From: Cristatella mucedo
Lineage: Eukaryota; Bryozoa; Phylactolaemata; Cristatellidae
Reading direction: 5' to 3'
Assembly (NCBI GenBank): GCA_009760855.2
Contig: WPIO01000041.1
Coordinates: forward strand, 2,710,001-2,774,000
Length of the DNA stretch: 64,000 nt
A model generated the notes under the pieces. It did no database searches, was not told where the DNA came from, and saw only the letters and a program-made list of their open reading frames with translations. Shown here piece by piece: positions 8,437 to 34,278 of this stretch (position 1 is the first letter of the stretch; the number at the start of each line of letters is the position of its first letter). The translations under genes were made by a program, and so were the position numbers.

Positions 8437-11288
8437 GAGAGCTCCATCAGCAGGAATGAAGGCTACACTTTCTGTTCTCATATTTGAGCAGATTTGAACA
8501 CTTATTCAAGCCGCCCTATACTGCTGCTGCTGCTGCTGCTGGTGCTTTGGCAATTCCTTCTACCTCCTGATTAACGGGGTAGCCTGCAAAATTTTTTAAG
8601 AAGTCCTCAAAAATGTAAATTTTTTTAAGTTTGCATATTAAAAGATAAACTAGTTTAAAATGCAATAAAAAAATTTGGTCGTCGTCAGATGACTGGAACA
8701 TGGTCAATAAATTTTTATGTGAGACTTATTTAAACCGGAAGTATCATCGAGCTCAAAATAATTTTCTTTGAAAAATAACAGAGCCTCAACTGCGGTTTTT
8801 TGGTGAGCTCGGCGAATATAAGCTACTCAGCCCTAAAAGGACCCTCAGAAAATAACTTTGGAAAATGACAAAAAACGTAAAAATCTCCCGGAAATGACAC
8901 GCCCCTCGAGATCAGACGTCCGACCGGTAGTATAACAAGATCATAAAAGAGTAAACCCCCTATCGGCTGGGGCCTAGTCCCGCCTCCGCTTCCCCACCCC
9001 GCCCATAGCAACCGGCTGCCAACGGCATTCCAAGGCCAACTCTTTATTTACTTAGCAGAAACATGCTTACATTTGTATGTTTACATCGGATCACAAACCG
9101 GAAGTGACTGTCATTTGGCCAGTAAACGAACATTAGGGATACTGTATTGAGAATTTACTGCTGCCGGGGCCGCCGTAACTAAGGAGTCAATTACCACGGC
9201 ACCGCATGAATCCTGGGACAGCTGATCCAGTTCCTGTAGCAGCCATAACGCACTAGGCGACGGCCACGAGTGGTACGTTGTTCCTCGGCCGGTCAGCGTG
9301 GTGACTTGGATGGAACTAGCGCTTCGTTTACTGGAAGCGAGTCTGAAAATTTTGATTCATTTCGATTCAAGGAAATTTAGGTGATTTCAAGTTCTCATTT
9401 ATGTCGTTAATAGGTAGATATTTGTATTGGCGAATGCTGGTGAGCCACCCGGCTATAGCGTAAATTGACGGCCTGCGGTATGAGACCTATCGCGGATATA
9501 TCCTGCTTATGCTGTATAAGGGTCTTGTTAGTTTGACCTATTCCTAAGATCCATATTTATTTATTCATTGAATTGTTTGTGCGACGATACCGTTTCCTAG
9601 TGCTGCCTCTTGGTTATAGCTTGGAGCTCTCAAGTTTACCTGCACACGCCAGTCCAATGCCTGCTGTCACTTATGTCATATCTCCTAAAATAATCATCCG
9701 ATCACCTTAAAACTTTGGAATATATGATCGATTGTAGATACATACCATTCCGGCCTTCTCGCGTGCATATTGGACCTCAGCAGATAGACTTATTTCGGTC
9801 AAAACTGGCTGTGTTTGTCATGCTAAGCCTTTGTCATCCTTTCACACATGTAAAAATGTCATAGGTAGGCTAATAGTGACCCAATCAACGTGAAATTCGA
9901 AATACACGCTCGTAAGTATGTGTTTCCAAGTTGTATAGCGACAAATATAGTAACAATCCTGTTTTTCGTCACCTGCATGCTTTGGCAGCTTAAGTTGGCT
10001 ACTCTGAGTGCTGTCCCAGCATTGGTACTAGGTACCTCATCAATTGTACAACTTGGCCGATACTGGGCCGATCTGTGTAAAATTTGAAATATGGGTGGGC
10101 TCACCTGACCACGTCCCCCCCCCCTGTGCATCTACGTATGATGGGTGTGTATGCAAATAATGCGTCTCACAAAATGTCCCTGGGCTGTGGTCGTGATGGC
10201 CCCCCTGTGCATCTACGTATGATGGGTGTGTATGCAAATAATGCGTCTCACAAAATGTCCCTGGGCTGTGGTCGTGATGGCAGTCAACAGTTTGAGATGT
10301 CGAATTTTTTTTGTGGTGGGTTAGCGTGGAGTCGAATGCCTTGCATCGTTTGAGCGGTTTGCCATATTTCTACAATGACTGGTGTTAAATCTGGGAGATT
10401 TGACGGTAAAGCCGTGTGCGGTTAGCTGCAGTGCTATATGTGACCTTGTACAGGTCATCAGAAGGTCAAAACGGCAGCTATATCACATCAAATGATAGCT
10501 TATGTTACCAGTGTTTTTGTGCCAATTTTCCTGCAATTCATTTCATTGGTCTCTGTACAATATTAAATAAATAAGCTTTGGGGGATTACTCCCACTACTG
10601 GTGGACATTTACGGGTATCACTCCCAATATTTGCCGAGCTACCCCGTCACTTGTTACTTACTGGCTTCGAGAGAAGAAGGCTTTTGTAGCTCACGATGAT
10701 TGTGCACGTCAAACGCTGCTTTGACCTAGAGAGTCTTTATTGCAGACATATGTTGACATTTTGACTTCTGCCTAGACTCCAGCGTGAAATAAGTAGCTCA
10801 GCTAAGTATGCTCGAAGCCAGCCTCAAAAGCGAGGAATGCAAAGAAAGCCATGCACAAAAGGGCCTAGAAGCAAATAACTTTAGACTCCGGCTTCTCAGT
10901 TTTCAGGGCTAAATGAAAAGAGCAAAGTCAGTTACCGAATAGCCCCAGGAAGGTTTATTAATACGAATTCATACGTGTATTCATACGAAAGTGCTATGCA
11001 ATAGCCCATGACTTGCAAAATCTGACCGCCAGTAAAAAAAATTATAATCAACGCATCTTGCCTTGCTTTCTGGAAGAGAGGTGAGGTCGGAGCTTTGCCT
11101 ATATTAGCAACAAGGCCTGTAGCAAGAGGTGTCAGTAAAACGATCTCGGAGTGCCCTTTGGAGTCAAGCCATCAAAAAGATCACAAGTTAGTAATTAAAT
11201 CATTTACTGCATAGACTTCGACGACAATCGCCACGGAGTTGTGTTGCCAATTTATTAATCTTGAAAAATTAATGCCTACCTCAATCTG
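8437..11288. other. Unassigned unique-looking DNA
   Basis: No exon with a recognisable motif. Contains a short CTG run (8521-8541), a C-tract (10114-10124) and an 81-bp tandem duplication (10120-10281). AT content rises in places (8590-8720). Nothing else can be supported. Confidence 0.5.
10120..10281. repeat. 81-bp tandem duplication, two copies
   Basis: Two essentially identical 81-bp units (CTGTGCATCTACGTATGATG at 10124 and again at 10205) ending GGTCGTGATGGC. An adjacent C-tract differs in length. Confidence 0.93.
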
Positions 11289-11400
11289 CCGAGCTGGTTT
11301 GGCCGTGTGGTTAAGATGCTCGCCCCGACCGCTATCGATGTGAATGTATTTGATGACCGAGATCGTGCACTTGGTACTCCACCCGTGAGCCTCTAGTAGA
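11289..11400 (+). mobile_element. SINE-B head (tRNA-like) fragment
   Basis: GAGCTGGTTTGGCCGTGTGG then TTAAGATGCTCGCCCCGACC matches the A-box/head region of other SINE-B copies (for example 49443). The B box is weak. Confidence 0.5.
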
Positions 11401-11439
11401 CAGTAGTAGCTTCGCATTCAGGTTTAAGTTTGCTGGTAT

Positions 11440-11530
11440 TTATACATGATTAATAATTCATTTGTATAGTGCCCCGAAGAGAACTGATTCTCTATTCAAG
11501 CGCCTCACACATGCCATGGAGCTGTAATAC
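11440..11530 (-). mobile_element. SINE-B / LINE-type 3' tail
   Basis: AATAATTCATTTGTATAGTG then CCCCGAAGAGAACTGATTC and CAAGCGCCTCACACATGCCA: the reverse complement of the GCGC...CTCTT..GGGGCGCTATA-type tail that SINE-B shares with LINE family 1. Confidence 0.6.
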
Positions 11531-11689
11531 CAAAAGATTGAATGCTCTGCAACAACCGAATTTATGGAGTTCTATAAGTGACCTAAAATATGGATTTTCA
11601 TTTTTAGTTTCATTCGAGTGTGTGAAGAGAAAGCAACAGGCAGTTGACGATTGGCTGTCTTACTCAATCGGGCGAATAATAATATGTTA

Positions 11690-13325
11690 ATAATTTATTT
11701 CGAAACCTCACACCTTGCTAGTAAGTTCCAGTCTGGCTTTAGAGCTAGTCACTCCACAGAGTCAGCATTGCTTAGGGTGTACAATGACCGACTTAGGAAT
11801 ACAGACATGGGTAGAGTGTCTCTGCTTGTTTTGCTTGATCTTTCGGCAGCTTCTAGAGCGCCTCTCATCTCGCCTGAGTATCACTGGCACTGCTCTGCAG
11901 TGGCTCAGGTCCTATCTTAGTGGGAGACTCCAGAGTATTGACGTGAATGGACAAAGATCATCTGAGGTACCTCTGAAATATGGCACACCTCAGGGCTCCG
12001 TGCTAGGTCTGGTTCTTTTCACGGTTTATACTCTCCCTCTTGCTGATGTGATTGCCAAGCACAATCTAGGCTTTCACTTCCATGTGGATGACACTCAGTT
12101 GTACCTTTGTTTTGATCCCTCCCAGCCTTCGAGCACGTCAAATTCTCTCAACTCACTCGCTCCATGTATTGTAATGTAATGTATCTTCGTCTGTAACTCC
12201 ACAAAGTCATAAAGACCATGTGGGTGTTACGCAGGAGAGTTTTGTATAGCGAACTCACAGCCTAACCGGCTTTCGGTACGAATTCGGTATTGATGACATC
12301 CGCACATGGATGGCAGCAAATTTTCTAAAACTAAATGACAATAAAACAAACTTACTAGTTATGGGAAAACCCAGTGTGTTTCACAAATTGGAAAGGCTGA
12401 CGCTCAAAATTGGCTCTGCCAGCATATCTCCAGTTGATTCATCTCAAAATCTAGGTGTCATATTCCAAAGCGACCTCTCGTTAGACGACCATATCAGCTC
12501 CACAGTCAAATCGGCCTATTTATCGGCCTATTTTCAGCTTTATAACAGTGCTAAAACTCGGGCTTGTTTAGCTAAGGATACCACGTCCAAGTTGGTCCCT
12601 GCATTTGTGACATCCCGTCTCGACTTCTGCAACTCACTGCTCGCTGGCCTACCAACATGTGCGATCAGGCGATTGCAGCTGGTGCAAAACTCTGCAGCTA
12701 GGCTTGTCTGTCGTGAGCGTCGCAGTTGCCACATTAATCCACTTCTCGCCGACCTGGACTGGCTACCAGTCAAGCAACGGATTGACTTCAAGGTTTTGTC
12801 GCTCACTTTTAGGTCCCTTCATTCTTTGGCTCCAGCCTATCTCTCAGATATACTCCCCCATCAGGCCAAGCATCGTACCACCCGCTTTTCGGAATCCAAC
12901 AGTCTACAAATACCCGTATAAACCTAAAATCCTTTGGAGACCGTGCATTTAGTTCGTATGCTCCCAAAGCCTGGAATTCCCTCCCGCGTCTTCCCTTCCT
13001 TCCTGCGTCAGAGCATCCCCTGACCTGACCACATTTGAAAAGAACTTAAAAACACCTATTTGGGACAGCATTTAGTGGGTCCCTGTGATTCGTGCTTGAT
13101 GTGCTTATGCGTGCTGACACTGTGCATGCTGCCACTAACCACATTTGCATGCTGACCCTGTGCATGTCACCCCTAACCATGTTATTCATTTTGTTTGTTT
13201 GTCAAGCATGATTTTACTCACCATTCAATTGCATTTCCATTTGCAGCAAATGTAAAGCGCCTAGAAAGAGATTAAGTTCTCTGAGGGCGCTTTATAAAAT
13301 GCATTATTATTATTATTATTATGTA
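11690..13325 (+). mobile_element. LINE family 1, longest plus-strand copy (RT to 3' tail)
   Basis: CR1/L2/jockey-group reverse transcriptase fragment. Seen in order: FQSGFRASHSTESALL, LLVLLDLSAAS, GTPQGSVLGLVLFTVY, LPLADVIAKHN, the catalytic box as FHVDD instead of FYADD, then (after an insertion at 12172-12286) WMAANFLKLNDNKTNLL, LDFCNSLLAGLP, DWLPVKQRID and FSESNSLQIP. The non-coding 3' end carries AAAGCGCCTAGAAAGAG, then GGGCGCTTTATAA and an ATT run (13303-13322). The 5' end with endonuclease is missing. Frameshift at about 11850-11880. Not active, but well preserved. Confidence 0.88.
12172..12286 (-). mobile_element. LINE family-2 3' end inserted into LINE family 1
   Basis: 115-bp insert (TAATGTAATGTATCTTCGTC...) matching, on minus, the last bases of family-2 copies at 46190 and 47772 (AGAGTTTTGTATAGCG, CTTTCGGTACGAATTCGG). 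It is flanked by GTATTG at 12166-12171 and 12287-12292. Insert plus one flank is 121 bp, equal to the frame offset between the LINE reading frames on either side, so the target was in frame before the event. Confidence 0.85.
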
Positions 13326-13440
13326 AGGTGCCCCGGGAAAACTTCATCTTCATCCAGGCGCTTTACTCATGCCGCAGGGCTTGAGCCGGCGACCCCAGTC
13401 GGCAAAGGCGAGCACGTTATTCCTTGGCCAAACCAGGGTA
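13323..13440 (-). mobile_element. SINE-B copy abutting a LINE 3' tail
   Basis: TAAGGTGCCCCGGGAAAAC...CCAGGCGCTTTACTCATGCC, then a tRNA-like head on minus (CTTGAGCCGGCGACCCCAG, GGCCAAACCAG). It begins directly at the ATT run of the preceding LINE. Confidence 0.65.
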
Positions 13441-13609
13441 ATACCACAGCTCGTATTGCAGAGGTGCTAGGAGCAAATATTCATGACCAGATCGGTTCCG
13501 TTTTCGTTTAAAAATGCAGCAGTATCGCACCACCCTGATCCACGGCAGTTGGCAGGGCTCGAGAAACTATATTCGGAAGCTCAATTTCACAAGCACTTGA
13601 AATCCACAC

Positions 13610-14100
13610 TCAATAATAATAATAATAATATTGCACTTGATAAAGCGCCCTCAGAGAACTTAATCTCTTTCTAGGCGCTTTACATTTGCTGCAAAGTGAT
13701 ATGCAATAGAATAGTAAGTAAAATCATGCTTGAAAAACAAACAAATTGAATAATATGGTTAGGGGTGACATGCACAGGGTCAGCATGCAAATGTGGTTAG
13801 TGGCAGCATGCACAGTGCCAGCACGCATAAGCACATCAAGGACGAATCACAGGGACCCACTAAATGCTGTCCTAAATAGGTGTGTTTTTATGTTTCTTTT
13901 AAATGTGGTCAGGTCAGGGGATGTTCTGACGCAGGTCAGGAGGGAGTTCCAGGCTTTGGGAGCATACGAGCTAAATGCACGGTCTCCAAAGGATTAAAGG
14001 TTTGTACGAGGTATTTCCAGACTGCTGGATTCCGAAAAGCGGGTGGTACGATGCTTGGCCTGATGGGGTAGTATATCTGAAAGATAGGCTGGCTCAATGC
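13610..14100 (-). mobile_element. LINE family-1 3' fragment
   Basis: Minus-strand tail (AATAATAAT at 13615-13630, GCGCCCTCAGAGAACTTAAT, CTAGGCGCTTTACATTTGC) followed by the 3' UTR and end of ORF2 (FGSIRA-type region, GGGAGTTCCAGGCTTTGGGA). Truncated at about 14100, in inverted orientation to the copy ending at 13322. Confidence 0.82.
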
Positions 14101-14199
14101 CTTTTTTAGTCTGTGTGCTGCTATACGGCCACAGGTTTCGTGCTTCACTATTCACGTTCGAAACATCAGCAGGTGGTGCGAATAACTCGACGGCTATGA

Positions 14200-15290
14200 T
14201 TGTCTAAGAAGATGCTCCATTACAACACTTCTTCAACCTGCACCGGGTCCCCATCAAGCAGCGTGTCGATTGCAAGGTTTTAGGTCAAGGTCTTTGCACT
14301 CACTTACAGGTCATTTCACTCCTGATTAACAAAACTAGTTATATAAAATTCATGTGTAAAGCTCTCTAAGGAAGCTTAATCTCTATCCAAAATTCAATCA
14401 TGGATGTCGGTAAATTTCCTTAACTAAGCGACGATAAAATGGAATTGCTGTTCATAGAACACCCTATGCTTGTCGTAAGTTTAGAAGGCTCTGTTCATCA
14501 AATAAGCGATGCTGTTGTGGGACTATCGCCAGGTGCTCGGAATTTAGGTGTCGTCTTCGACAGCTGCCTACATTTTAAAACCATTTAGAAGACTGCTTCT
14601 ACAGCTAACCATCGCGTCTGATGCCTATCCAAGATTAGGAACTGTCTTCCACAGTGGCTTGCAAAGAATTTAACTAGCTCCTTAGTTCTGTCTCGAATAG
14701 ACTTTTGTAATTCCCTTTTAGCTGGGCTACCAAAAGAGAGCCACTAGGCCACTGAGGCAACTGGCTATGAATATGGCTGCAAGGCTAGTTTGCAAATCCC
14801 AGAGGTTTGACCTTGTGTTCTCTTTGCTGAAAGAGCTAGGATGGCTGCCGGTTGATCAACGGATACGGAGCAAAGTTTTGAATTAATGCACCAGTTTCAG
14901 CCTCCTCGTGCTCTCAGGTCCTGTATGGACAATAAATTAGCTGCTCTATTCCTCTGCATAAAGACCGTTGGCGACAGAAGCTTTTGTTCTGCAGGTCCTA
15001 GACTGTGGATCTCACTTCCACAATTCTTACGCATCGACAACTGCTCTCCTGCTGCCGACTATGGCAATCCTTTCCATCCACCCTGAGCTGCTACTTCTAT
15101 GCTACTCACTACCTCAACTGCTCTTCTGACTCGGCTATGCTTCTCACTTTCTCTCTGACGGGTGAGATGAAGTCTGTTGACAACCGAATACGTACCGAAA
15201 GCCGCTTAGGCTGTGAGTGCGCTATACAAAACTCTCCTGCATAACACCCACATGGTCTTTATGACTTTGTGGAGTTACAGATGGAGATAC
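14200..15290 (+). mobile_element. LINE family 2, degenerate plus-strand copy
   Basis: Contains RIDFCNSLLAGLPKES, FQPPRALRSCMDNKLA, KTVGDRSFCSAGPRLW and SLPQF. It ends CTGTGAGTGCGCTATACAAA...TTTGTGGAGTTACAGATGGA. Many stops. The C-terminal layout parallels family 1, but sequence and 3' end differ. Confidence 0.8.
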
Positions 15291-15294
15291 ATTA

Positions 15295-15400
15295 TCTAAG
15301 CGCTTCACATATGTCATGGTGGTCGAGCCCATGACCTCGGTCATTAACTGCATGTACCTTTAACCGCTGGCCCAAACCAGCTTGGCAAACCTATACGAAA
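15295..15400 (-). mobile_element. SINE-B fragment
   Basis: AAGCGCTTCACATATGTCAT then GTCGAGCCCATGACCTCGGT (B box on minus) and GGCCCAAACCAGCTTGGC (head on minus). Confidence 0.6.
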
Positions 15401-15534
15401 TGCTAACTCCACGGGCTTCCCTTAGCACCACCTAACTCCTCTTTCTCTGGCCTTTCGGTCCAGCCTCTCACTGACTTCAAGCTCCTTGCAGACGGTGTCT
15501 TTAGTTTCCCCGAAACCTAAAGCCCGGATCCCTA

Positions 15535-15815
15535 CAGAAAGTCAGGGAATGCTGTAACGCCAGCAGGAAGTGAGTTCCTGTCTTTGGGAGCACACGAACT
15601 GAAGGCACGGTATCTAAAGGATTTGAGGTTCGAACAAGGTGTGGGTAAACGATCCGATTCAGAAAAGCGTGTTGTACGATACTCAGCCTCCTGGGGGAGT
15701 AGATCGGACAGACAGGCTGGAGCCAAAGAGTGAAGTGACCTCAAAGTGAGCGACAAAACCTTGAAATCGATCCATTGCTTAACAGGGAGCCAGTGCAGGT
15801 CGGCGAGAGGTGGTT
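15535..15815 (-). mobile_element. LINE family-1 fragment
   Basis: Minus-strand ORF2 end: LADLHWLPVKQWIDF, LRSLHSLAPACLSDLL, TTRFSESDRL and FSSCAPKDRNSLP. Ends against the tail of the next copy. Confidence 0.82.
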
Positions 15816-15819
15816 TATA

Positions 15820-17340
15820 ATAACAATAATAATAATGTACTTGATAAAGCGCCCTCAAAGAACTTAATCTCTTTCTAGGCGCTTTACATTTGCTGCAAAG
15901 GGAAATGCAATTAAATGGTAAGCAAAATCATGCTTGAAAAACAAAACAAAATTAATAACATGGTTAGGGGTGACATGCACAGGGTCAGCATGCAAATGTG
16001 TTTAGTGGCAGCATGCACAGTGTCAGCACGCATAAGCACGTGAAGGACGAATCACAGGGACCCACTCAATGCTGTCCTAAATAGGTGTGTTTTTAGGTTC
16101 CTTTTAAATGTGGTCAGGTCAGGGTATGTTCTGACGCAGATCGGGAGGGAGTTCCAGGCTTTGGGAGCATACGAACTAAATGCAAGGTCTCCAAAGGATT
16201 TGAGGTTTGTACGAGGTATCTCTAGACTGTTGGATTCCGAAAAGCGGGTGGTACGATGCTTGGCCTGATGGGGGAGTATGTCGGAGAGATAGGCTGGAGC
16301 CATAGAATGAAGGAACCTAAAAGTGAGCGACAAAACCTTAAAGTCAATCTGTTGCTTGACTGGTAGCCAGTGCAGGTCGGCGAGAAGTGGAGTAATGTGG
16401 CAACTGCGATGTTGAAACGTTTGGCAACTTCGACGTTGGTTTGACGTTGAAACTGCTATGCTCACAGCAGACAAGCCTTGCGGCAGAGTTTTGCACCAGC
16501 TGTAAGCGCCTGATTGCAAAGGCTGGTAGACCAGCAAGCAGTGAGTTATAGAAGTCAAGACGGGATGTCACTAATGCATGGACCAACTTAGATGTGGTAT
16601 CCCTGACTAAACAAGCCCGAATTTAAGCAACTTTATGTAGCTGAAAGTTGGCAGACTGGACTGTGGAGCTGATATGGCCGTCTAAGGTAAGGTTATTTGT
16701 AACATGACACCTAGATTCCGTGCAGATTCAACAGTAGAAACGTTCGAAGAGCCGATTTTGAGATAGATTTTCAAAATTTCCGAATCACACTTGATTTGAA
16801 AGTAGTAAGTTGGTTTTATCATCGTTCAATTTAAGAAAGTTTGCTGCCATCCATGTTCGGATGTCATCTATACATGAATCGAGGAAGTTAAGAGAATTCG
16901 ACGCGCTGGAGCGCTGGGAGAGATCAAAGCAAAGGTACAACTGAGTGTCATCAGCATAGAAATGAAAGCCTAGGATTATGCCTGGCAAACACATCGGCAA
17001 GAGGGAAAGTAAAACTGCGAAAAGAACCGGACCAAGCACAGACCCCTGAGGTACCCCATGCTTGCGTGGTTCCTCGGATGATCTTTTGTCTGTTCACATC
17101 AATACTCGAGTCTCCCACTGAGATATGACTTGAGCCATTGCAATGCAGTACGGGTGATGCCCGGCGAGATGAGAGGCATTCAAGAAGGGCTTGGCGATCG
17201 ATAGTTTCAACAGCTGACGAAAGATCGAGCAAAACAAGCAGAGAGACTCTACCCAAGTCTGCATTCCTAAGAAGGTCGTTATACACCTGAAGCAATGCTA
17301 ACTGTGGAATGCTTAGCTCTAAAACCAGACTGGTACTTAC
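15820..17340 (-). mobile_element. LINE family 1 with RT domain
   Basis: Minus-strand copy. Tail with ATA repeat at 15820-15890, then upward DVRTYPDLTTFKRNLKTHLF (3' end of ORF2), LNDDKTNLL, an intact FYADDTQLY catalytic box (about 16940-16965), ARHNPR, GRVSLLVLLDLSSA and LLQVYNDLLRN. Several frameshifts (near 16430, 16785, 17040). A TTGAAAC/GTTTGA-rich 50-bp insertion lies near 16405-16450. No endonuclease domain; nonfunctional. Confidence 0.85.
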
Positions 17341-17344
17341 TGGC

Positions 17345-17700
17345 TAGGTATGACGTTTCGAGAAGTAGTGTAATGTGACAGTTGCGACGTTCGCGAAGGA
17401 CAAGCCTAGCTAGTTCACGAAGGACAAGCCTAACTACAGTTTTACACCGACTATCAGCGTCTTATCGTACAGGCGGGAAGAACTAGGTGTTGCAAGTTAC
17501 ACAATTCTTGTCGCGATGTTACGAAAGCATAGACCATCTTGGCTATGGTGTTCGTATCTAAGTAGCCCGAATTTTTGCAATGATACCTAGGTGAAAGGAG
17601 GCAGACTTGACGGGGGAGCTGATGCGGTAATCAAGTGAAAAGCATTTTCCGAAGAGGACACAGATTCGCGAAAAAGCAACAGAACACACGCTGGCCGAGA
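17345..17700 (-). mobile_element. Degenerate LINE family-1 fragment
   Basis: Repeats on minus the CAACTGTCACATTACACTAC / CGTGAACTAGCTAGGCTTG-type segments equivalent to ARLVCRERRSCHI, with an internal short duplication (GGACAAGCCTA twice). Heavily decayed. Confidence 0.55.
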
Positions 17701-17724
17701 AAATTTATAGGGTCAACATTTCCA

Positions 17725-17815
17725 CTATAATAATAATTATTATTATAATAATGCATTTATATACCGCCCTTACAGAGCTGAATCTTTTTTTAGGCACTTT
17801 ATACGTGCGCATGAT
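17725..17815 (-). mobile_element. LINE/SINE 3' tail fragment
   Basis: ATAATAATTATTATTATAAT, then TTTATATACCGCCCTTACAG and TTTTTTTAGGCACTTTATAC: a decayed family tail on minus. Confidence 0.55.
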
Positions 17816-18095
17816 GGGTCTCTCGTTCCGAGAAGTCGATGCGCCATGACAGTACTGGCCAACGTCAGGATAAGCCGCCGCTAACACTACGCCCACAACT
17901 GGCCCCCCCACCAACATTACCAAGAAGAGCGGCGGCGATTTAACAGTGGAAAAACACCAACAAAACCGTGAAAGACGCTGCGAACGCCGAGTTTCTCCGT
18001 AAAAGGGTATACAAATCGTAAAGTATAACTCGGCAGCCTCCTCGCTTGCGTCTCACGGAACCGGTTTGGAAGGTGAAGGTTAGCAGTCGTCGGAG

Positions 18096-32146
<14,051 letters not shown>

Positions 32147-32509
32147 TGCCAGCATTGAACGCCACAACTGTGCAGACCTCGAGGTCGGTCGTCTGTACAC
32201 TTTGATCTAGGCTAGCAGGACGAACATACTCTGCTCTTTGTTTTGCGTCCTCCGAGGTGCACAAGTCTTCTTGCAGCTCCAACTTCGGCGACGTTTTGCG
32301 CACGAGCACGAGAGTTTGATGCCTTCCTCATGGCATCGAGTCTCGTGGTTGGACTGATAAGCACAAATATCATAGAATATCAACCGTGAAGGTTTCTAAC
32401 GAGGCACATCCGATAGCTGCCGATATGACTCCACCGAACGTGCATGACTTTCTTGTGGGGTCACATGCTGGAGTGGTATGTCAAGCGAGGGAGACGTGCT
32501 TGTGTCGGT

Positions 32510-32545
32510 GTCACGTGATGTTGTCACGTGCTGTTGTCACGTGTT
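32510..32545. promoter_or_regulatory. Three CACGTG E-boxes at 13-bp spacing
   Basis: Perfect palindromes at 32512-32517, 32525-32530 and 32538-32543 within a 13-bp tandem unit (TGTTGTCACGTGC-like). Known: CACGTG is bound by Myc/Max, USF and TFEB-type bHLH factors. It lies about 370 bp after the OPA3 stop. Function is inference. Confidence 0.45.
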
Positions 32546-32856
32546 GCAGTCACCCCACCGAACCTCCGTCAGCATCCCCACAAACGTTGGCAGGATAAGC
32601 TCATCGAGCAGTTTCTCTCTGCATTGTCAGTCATCTTGCAGCAGTATGCTTGCCCGCAGGATATCGGTTCCTGGTCAGCTACATGGTGGCTATTTCTGGA
32701 ACCCTTCTTGAAGTTTTGATTGGTCGCTTAGTGTGTCCCTGTAACGAAACTGTGTGCTTGGGTTGTGTTTCTGTTTATTGTACCAGGGTAAGCTGTACAT
32801 TGCACGTGTAAGAAAATAAGAATTTCTAAAAATCAAAGCAAATTTATGTGATTAAA

Positions 32857-34278
32857 AAAATGTTAACTAAATCTAGAAGCCAGTTCGAACTTGATGTGTA
32901 TGATCAAAAGCTGCCATTGCTTGTGCTGTGTCGTCTTACCTTCATCCCTGGGTAGCTCCTCAGCCATTGCTGGGCTATAAAAATCTGTTAGTCATTACTG
33001 CCGTTGGGAAGTTTTGCTTTTGTGAGAGTGCGCTGTGTGACGAGTAGCTCACTTACCAAAGATGGCATCTACCGGAAAGGGAGGAGGATTTGATGCAGAA
33101 GACATTCATTGAAGGGTTGCCAATTGCAGCCAAAGCTCACATTGTACACATTGCAATAGCGTCCATCTTCATTCTAGTGAAAACAGCACTCTCGACTGTA
33201 AACCTGTTCAGTGTGCGCTACCTGAGCTACCAATGGTAATCGATAATATCCCGATTGTAATGGGTAGCCTAGCTGGATAGCAGAGCACTCGACATCGTGG
33301 ACCCGGGAGAGCCATATTTTCCACTCAGGTGCTGCTCGGGTGACTTCGTACAGTGTCGGACTCATGATTTTTTTGCAGATTATAGAACCTAAAAGCTGCA
33401 AGTTTTTGCTATCTACTTGGTTAAGGGACCTGAGGTCGCACAGAGATAATTCCAAAAACAATCCCGTGACCAATATGGAAAGCCGTACACCTGAGCTTCC
33501 TCGTGCCTAGCTGAATTGCTACAGCAGTTTAGCGTTCTCGAACCCTTTCATGACAACTCACGAGCCTTACCTCACTTTCATTAAAATGTTGACTAGCGAT
33601 GCTTTACACCGTCAGTCTCAGACGGTCGGTGTTGCTCCAACAATTGTTATGTAAAGCTACTACCTCTCTCCTGTAATGCCAGCTCTGGTATGTCTTTCTA
33701 ATTTTGCTACCATTTATTTACTATTCGCTTTCTTGACCTTCACCTCATTTTCAGCTCTGCTTTTCACGTTTCATCGTTTCTGAGATTACTGCTATTACTG
33801 CCTACCGATTGCTTTTGGAGTGCTGTAGTAGATATCAGGGTAACACGGTTGCCAGATACAGCCCCCCCCCCCCCAGGAGCGTAGCCAGGAATTCCTTAGC
33901 CGGCCGAACCTCGCCGGAGCCAGCCAATCGCTAGCCGTTGATGCAACCCACCTGCTCGACTTAAGTCACGCCGTGACAGTCATTGCATGGCCAGACCTAT
34001 CTGCAAAAGTTTTTTGGTCCGAATTTTAACTTCAAGAGAGTGACACGCCGGAAAAATCTTTAATGAGTTGGAAACTCAACAGCGATATATTCCAGTTACT
34101 CTTAGTGATCACTTCAGGTCAGGGTGCAAACAAACGATGAAAGAGCTGCATTCTCCACGCTGGCGTACATGATCGCGCTATAGCCGACTTGTCCAACAAA
34201 TTAGGGTGCAATTATTATGAATGTGCTGTTGCGGCCACTGCACAACGCTACTTGGCCTTAACACAGCGCTCATAGAGG
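32857..34278. other. Unassigned DNA between OPA3 and the LTR element
   Basis: No exon seen. A C-tract (about 33860-33875) is followed by AGGAGCGTAGCCAGGAATTC, which looks like a decayed repeat. No recognisable gene. Confidence 0.45.
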
